This document shows positions 63,410 through 64,000 of a stretch of DNA of 64,000 nucleotides, piece after piece. The notes below the pieces were generated by a model, which saw nothing but the letters and a program-made list of their open reading frames with translations, was not told the origin of the DNA and did no database searches. The stretch lies in contig NW_027473506.1 in the NCBI RefSeq assembly GCF_050947335.1, forward strand, positions 124,001 through 188,000, in the 5' to 3' direction. The first letter of the stretch is position 1; each line of letters starts with the position of its first letter. Made by a program: the position numbers and the translations under genes. The DNA is from Megachile rotundata. Its lineage: Eukaryota; Arthropoda; Insecta; Hymenoptera; Megachilidae.

Positions 63410-64000
63410 AATATGAGTTAGATTGATAACAATAAGAGTAATGAGTATAGTAATTGTCGTCCTATCGATCATATAAGCATAATATGGCTAATAATATGAG
63501 TTAGATTGATAATAATAAGAGCAATAAGTATAGTAATTGTCGTTCTATCGATCACATAAGCGTAATATGGCTAATAATATGAGTTAAATTGATAATAATA
63601 AGAGTAGTGAGCATAGTAATTGTCGTTCTATCGATCATATAAGCATAGTATGGCTAATAATATGAGTTAGATTGATAATAATAAGAGCAATAAGTATAGT
63701 AATTGTCGTTCTATCGATCACATAAGCATAATATAGCTAATAGTATGAGTTAGATTGATAATAATAAGAGTAATGAGTATAGTAATTGTCGTTCTATCGA
63801 TCATATAAGCATAATATGGCTAATAATATGAGTTAGATTGATAATAATAAGAGTAATAAGTATAGTAATTATCGTTCTACCGATCGGACAAGCATAATAT
63901 GGCTAATAATATTAGTTAGATTGATAATAATAAGAGTTGTGAGTATAGTAATTGTCGTTCTATCGATCATATAAGCATAATATGGCTAATAATATGAGTT
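63410..64000 (+). repeat. Duplicated block, offset 7459 bp, copy 2 (cut by window end)
   Basis: This is the partner of 55951-56541, matching up to the last base given, so the array and probably this duplication continue beyond the window. It holds AATATAGCTAATAG at 63730 and CCGATCGGACAAGC at about 63880. Confidence 0.82.

Larger units (their letters stand above)
1522..64000 (+). repeat. 83-bp satellite array, main arm (about 753 monomers)
   Basis: The whole stretch is tandem copies of one monomer, which I number from AGCATAATATGG (1-12). CTAATAATATGAG follows, then a variable TTGATAATAATAAG core near 31-44. GTATAGTAATTGTCG sits near 53-66, TTCTATCGATC near 68-78, and CATATA ends the unit at 83. 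The majority monomer has A 34, T 29, G 14 and C 6. Most copies are exactly 83 bp and rare ones differ by a few bases. Stops occur in every frame and the frame moves by two bases per monomer, which rules out coding use. Variation concentrates near 7-8, 13-15, 29-31, 38-53, 64-66 and 71-83, and combinations of variants define the higher-order blocks listed separately. No unrelated insertion was seen. The likely setting is heterochromatin; this is inferred from array size only. Confidence 0.97.

Noticed and set aside
1522..64000. A CRISPR array, suggested by regular repeats.
   Set aside because: There are no unique spacers: the whole 83-bp unit is conserved, and variation is scattered substitution within it. 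Array size and the scaffold gap also fit a eukaryotic satellite.
1522..64000. A CENP-B box in the GTCGTTCTATCGATC or GTCGTTCTCCCGATC segment.
   Set aside because: The core pattern TTCG, four bases, A, two bases, CGGG is not met: the first part reads GTCG and the last GATC. The likeness is limited to two CpGs at a similar distance.
1..64000. A bacterial, plasmid, viral or organelle origin, considered because of the low GC and strong skew.
   Set aside because: No gene, origin, tRNA or rRNA appears in 64 kb, and hundreds of 83-bp tandem copies with higher-order structure are typical of nuclear heterochromatin.
1..64000. Telomeric repeats, tRNA genes, SINE or LTR insertions, or transposon target-site duplications within the array.
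   Set aside because: I read through the window and saw only the 83-bp family. No telomere-like hexamer runs, poly-A tails or inverted terminal repeats were found.
1522..64000. TATA-like and TATAAT-like strings as promoters.
   Set aside because: They are expected in DNA with about 24% GC, recur in almost every monomer, and precede no gene.
1..64000. A single array-wide higher-order unit of fixed length.
   Set aside because: Measured offsets differ by region (913, 1826, 2155, 2323, 2573, 2649, 3651, 5060, 6056, 6888 and 7459 bp). The array is a mosaic of nested duplications, with 22 monomers only as a recurring size.

Overview
This window is one uninterrupted block of satellite DNA. Every readable stretch of the 64 kb belongs to a single AT-rich tandem repeat with an 83-bp monomer, about 770 copies in all. 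I found no protein-coding gene, RNA gene, transposon or other non-satellite insertion. The common monomer, as I derived it by eye, has 20 G+C in 83 bases (about 24%) and carries TAA, TAG and TGA stops throughout. Because 83 is not a multiple of 3, the reading frame shifts at every copy, so no long ORF is possible. A 100-base run of N (1422-1521) is an assembly gap. A multi-hundred-copy array with higher-order structure and a scaffold gap points to constitutive heterochromatin (centromeric, pericentromeric, subtelomeric, or a sex or B chromosome) of a eukaryote. The species cannot be identified from the sequence, and I do not recognise the monomer as a named satellite family.

Layout. Positions 1-1421 hold 17 complete monomers plus 10 bases in one orientation. 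After the gap, 1522-64000 holds about 753 monomers in the opposite orientation. The array falls into blocks recognised by diagnostic variants. Domain I (1 to about 13.6 kb, both sides of the gap) is marked by a TTCTCCCGATC-type monomer and short 3-5-monomer cycles. It contains a 22-monomer (1826-bp) unit present twice at 6.5-10.1 kb. Domain II (about 13.6-18.7 kb) has GTGAGCATAG, ATAACCATAA and TTCTACCG monomers and no CCCG type. Domain III (about 18.7 kb to the end) adds monomers in which ATAAGCAT is replaced by a TCTGCAT form.

The array grew by nested segmental duplication. Measured offsets between matching landmark variants are close to whole numbers of monomers: 2155, 5060 and 6056 bp in 13.6-25.8 kb; 6473 rising to 6888 bp between 23.7-29.4 kb and 30.2-36.2 kb; then 22-monomer (exactly 1826-bp) tandem duplications at 34.4-38.1 kb and 38.3-42.0 kb; a roughly 1.4-kb cassette present five times between 26 and 49 kb; and small 4-, 6- and 9-monomer duplications at 46, 57, 60 and 61 kb. 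The last 0.6 kb repeats 55.9-56.5 kb, so the array continues past the window.

The features act only as structural DNA as far as can be seen. The points most worth checking are the orientation switch at the gap, the recurrence of the exact 22-monomer period at three places, and the retention of two CpG sites per monomer. All offsets were read by hand from landmark variants; block edges are good to roughly 10-50 bp. No alignment was run.
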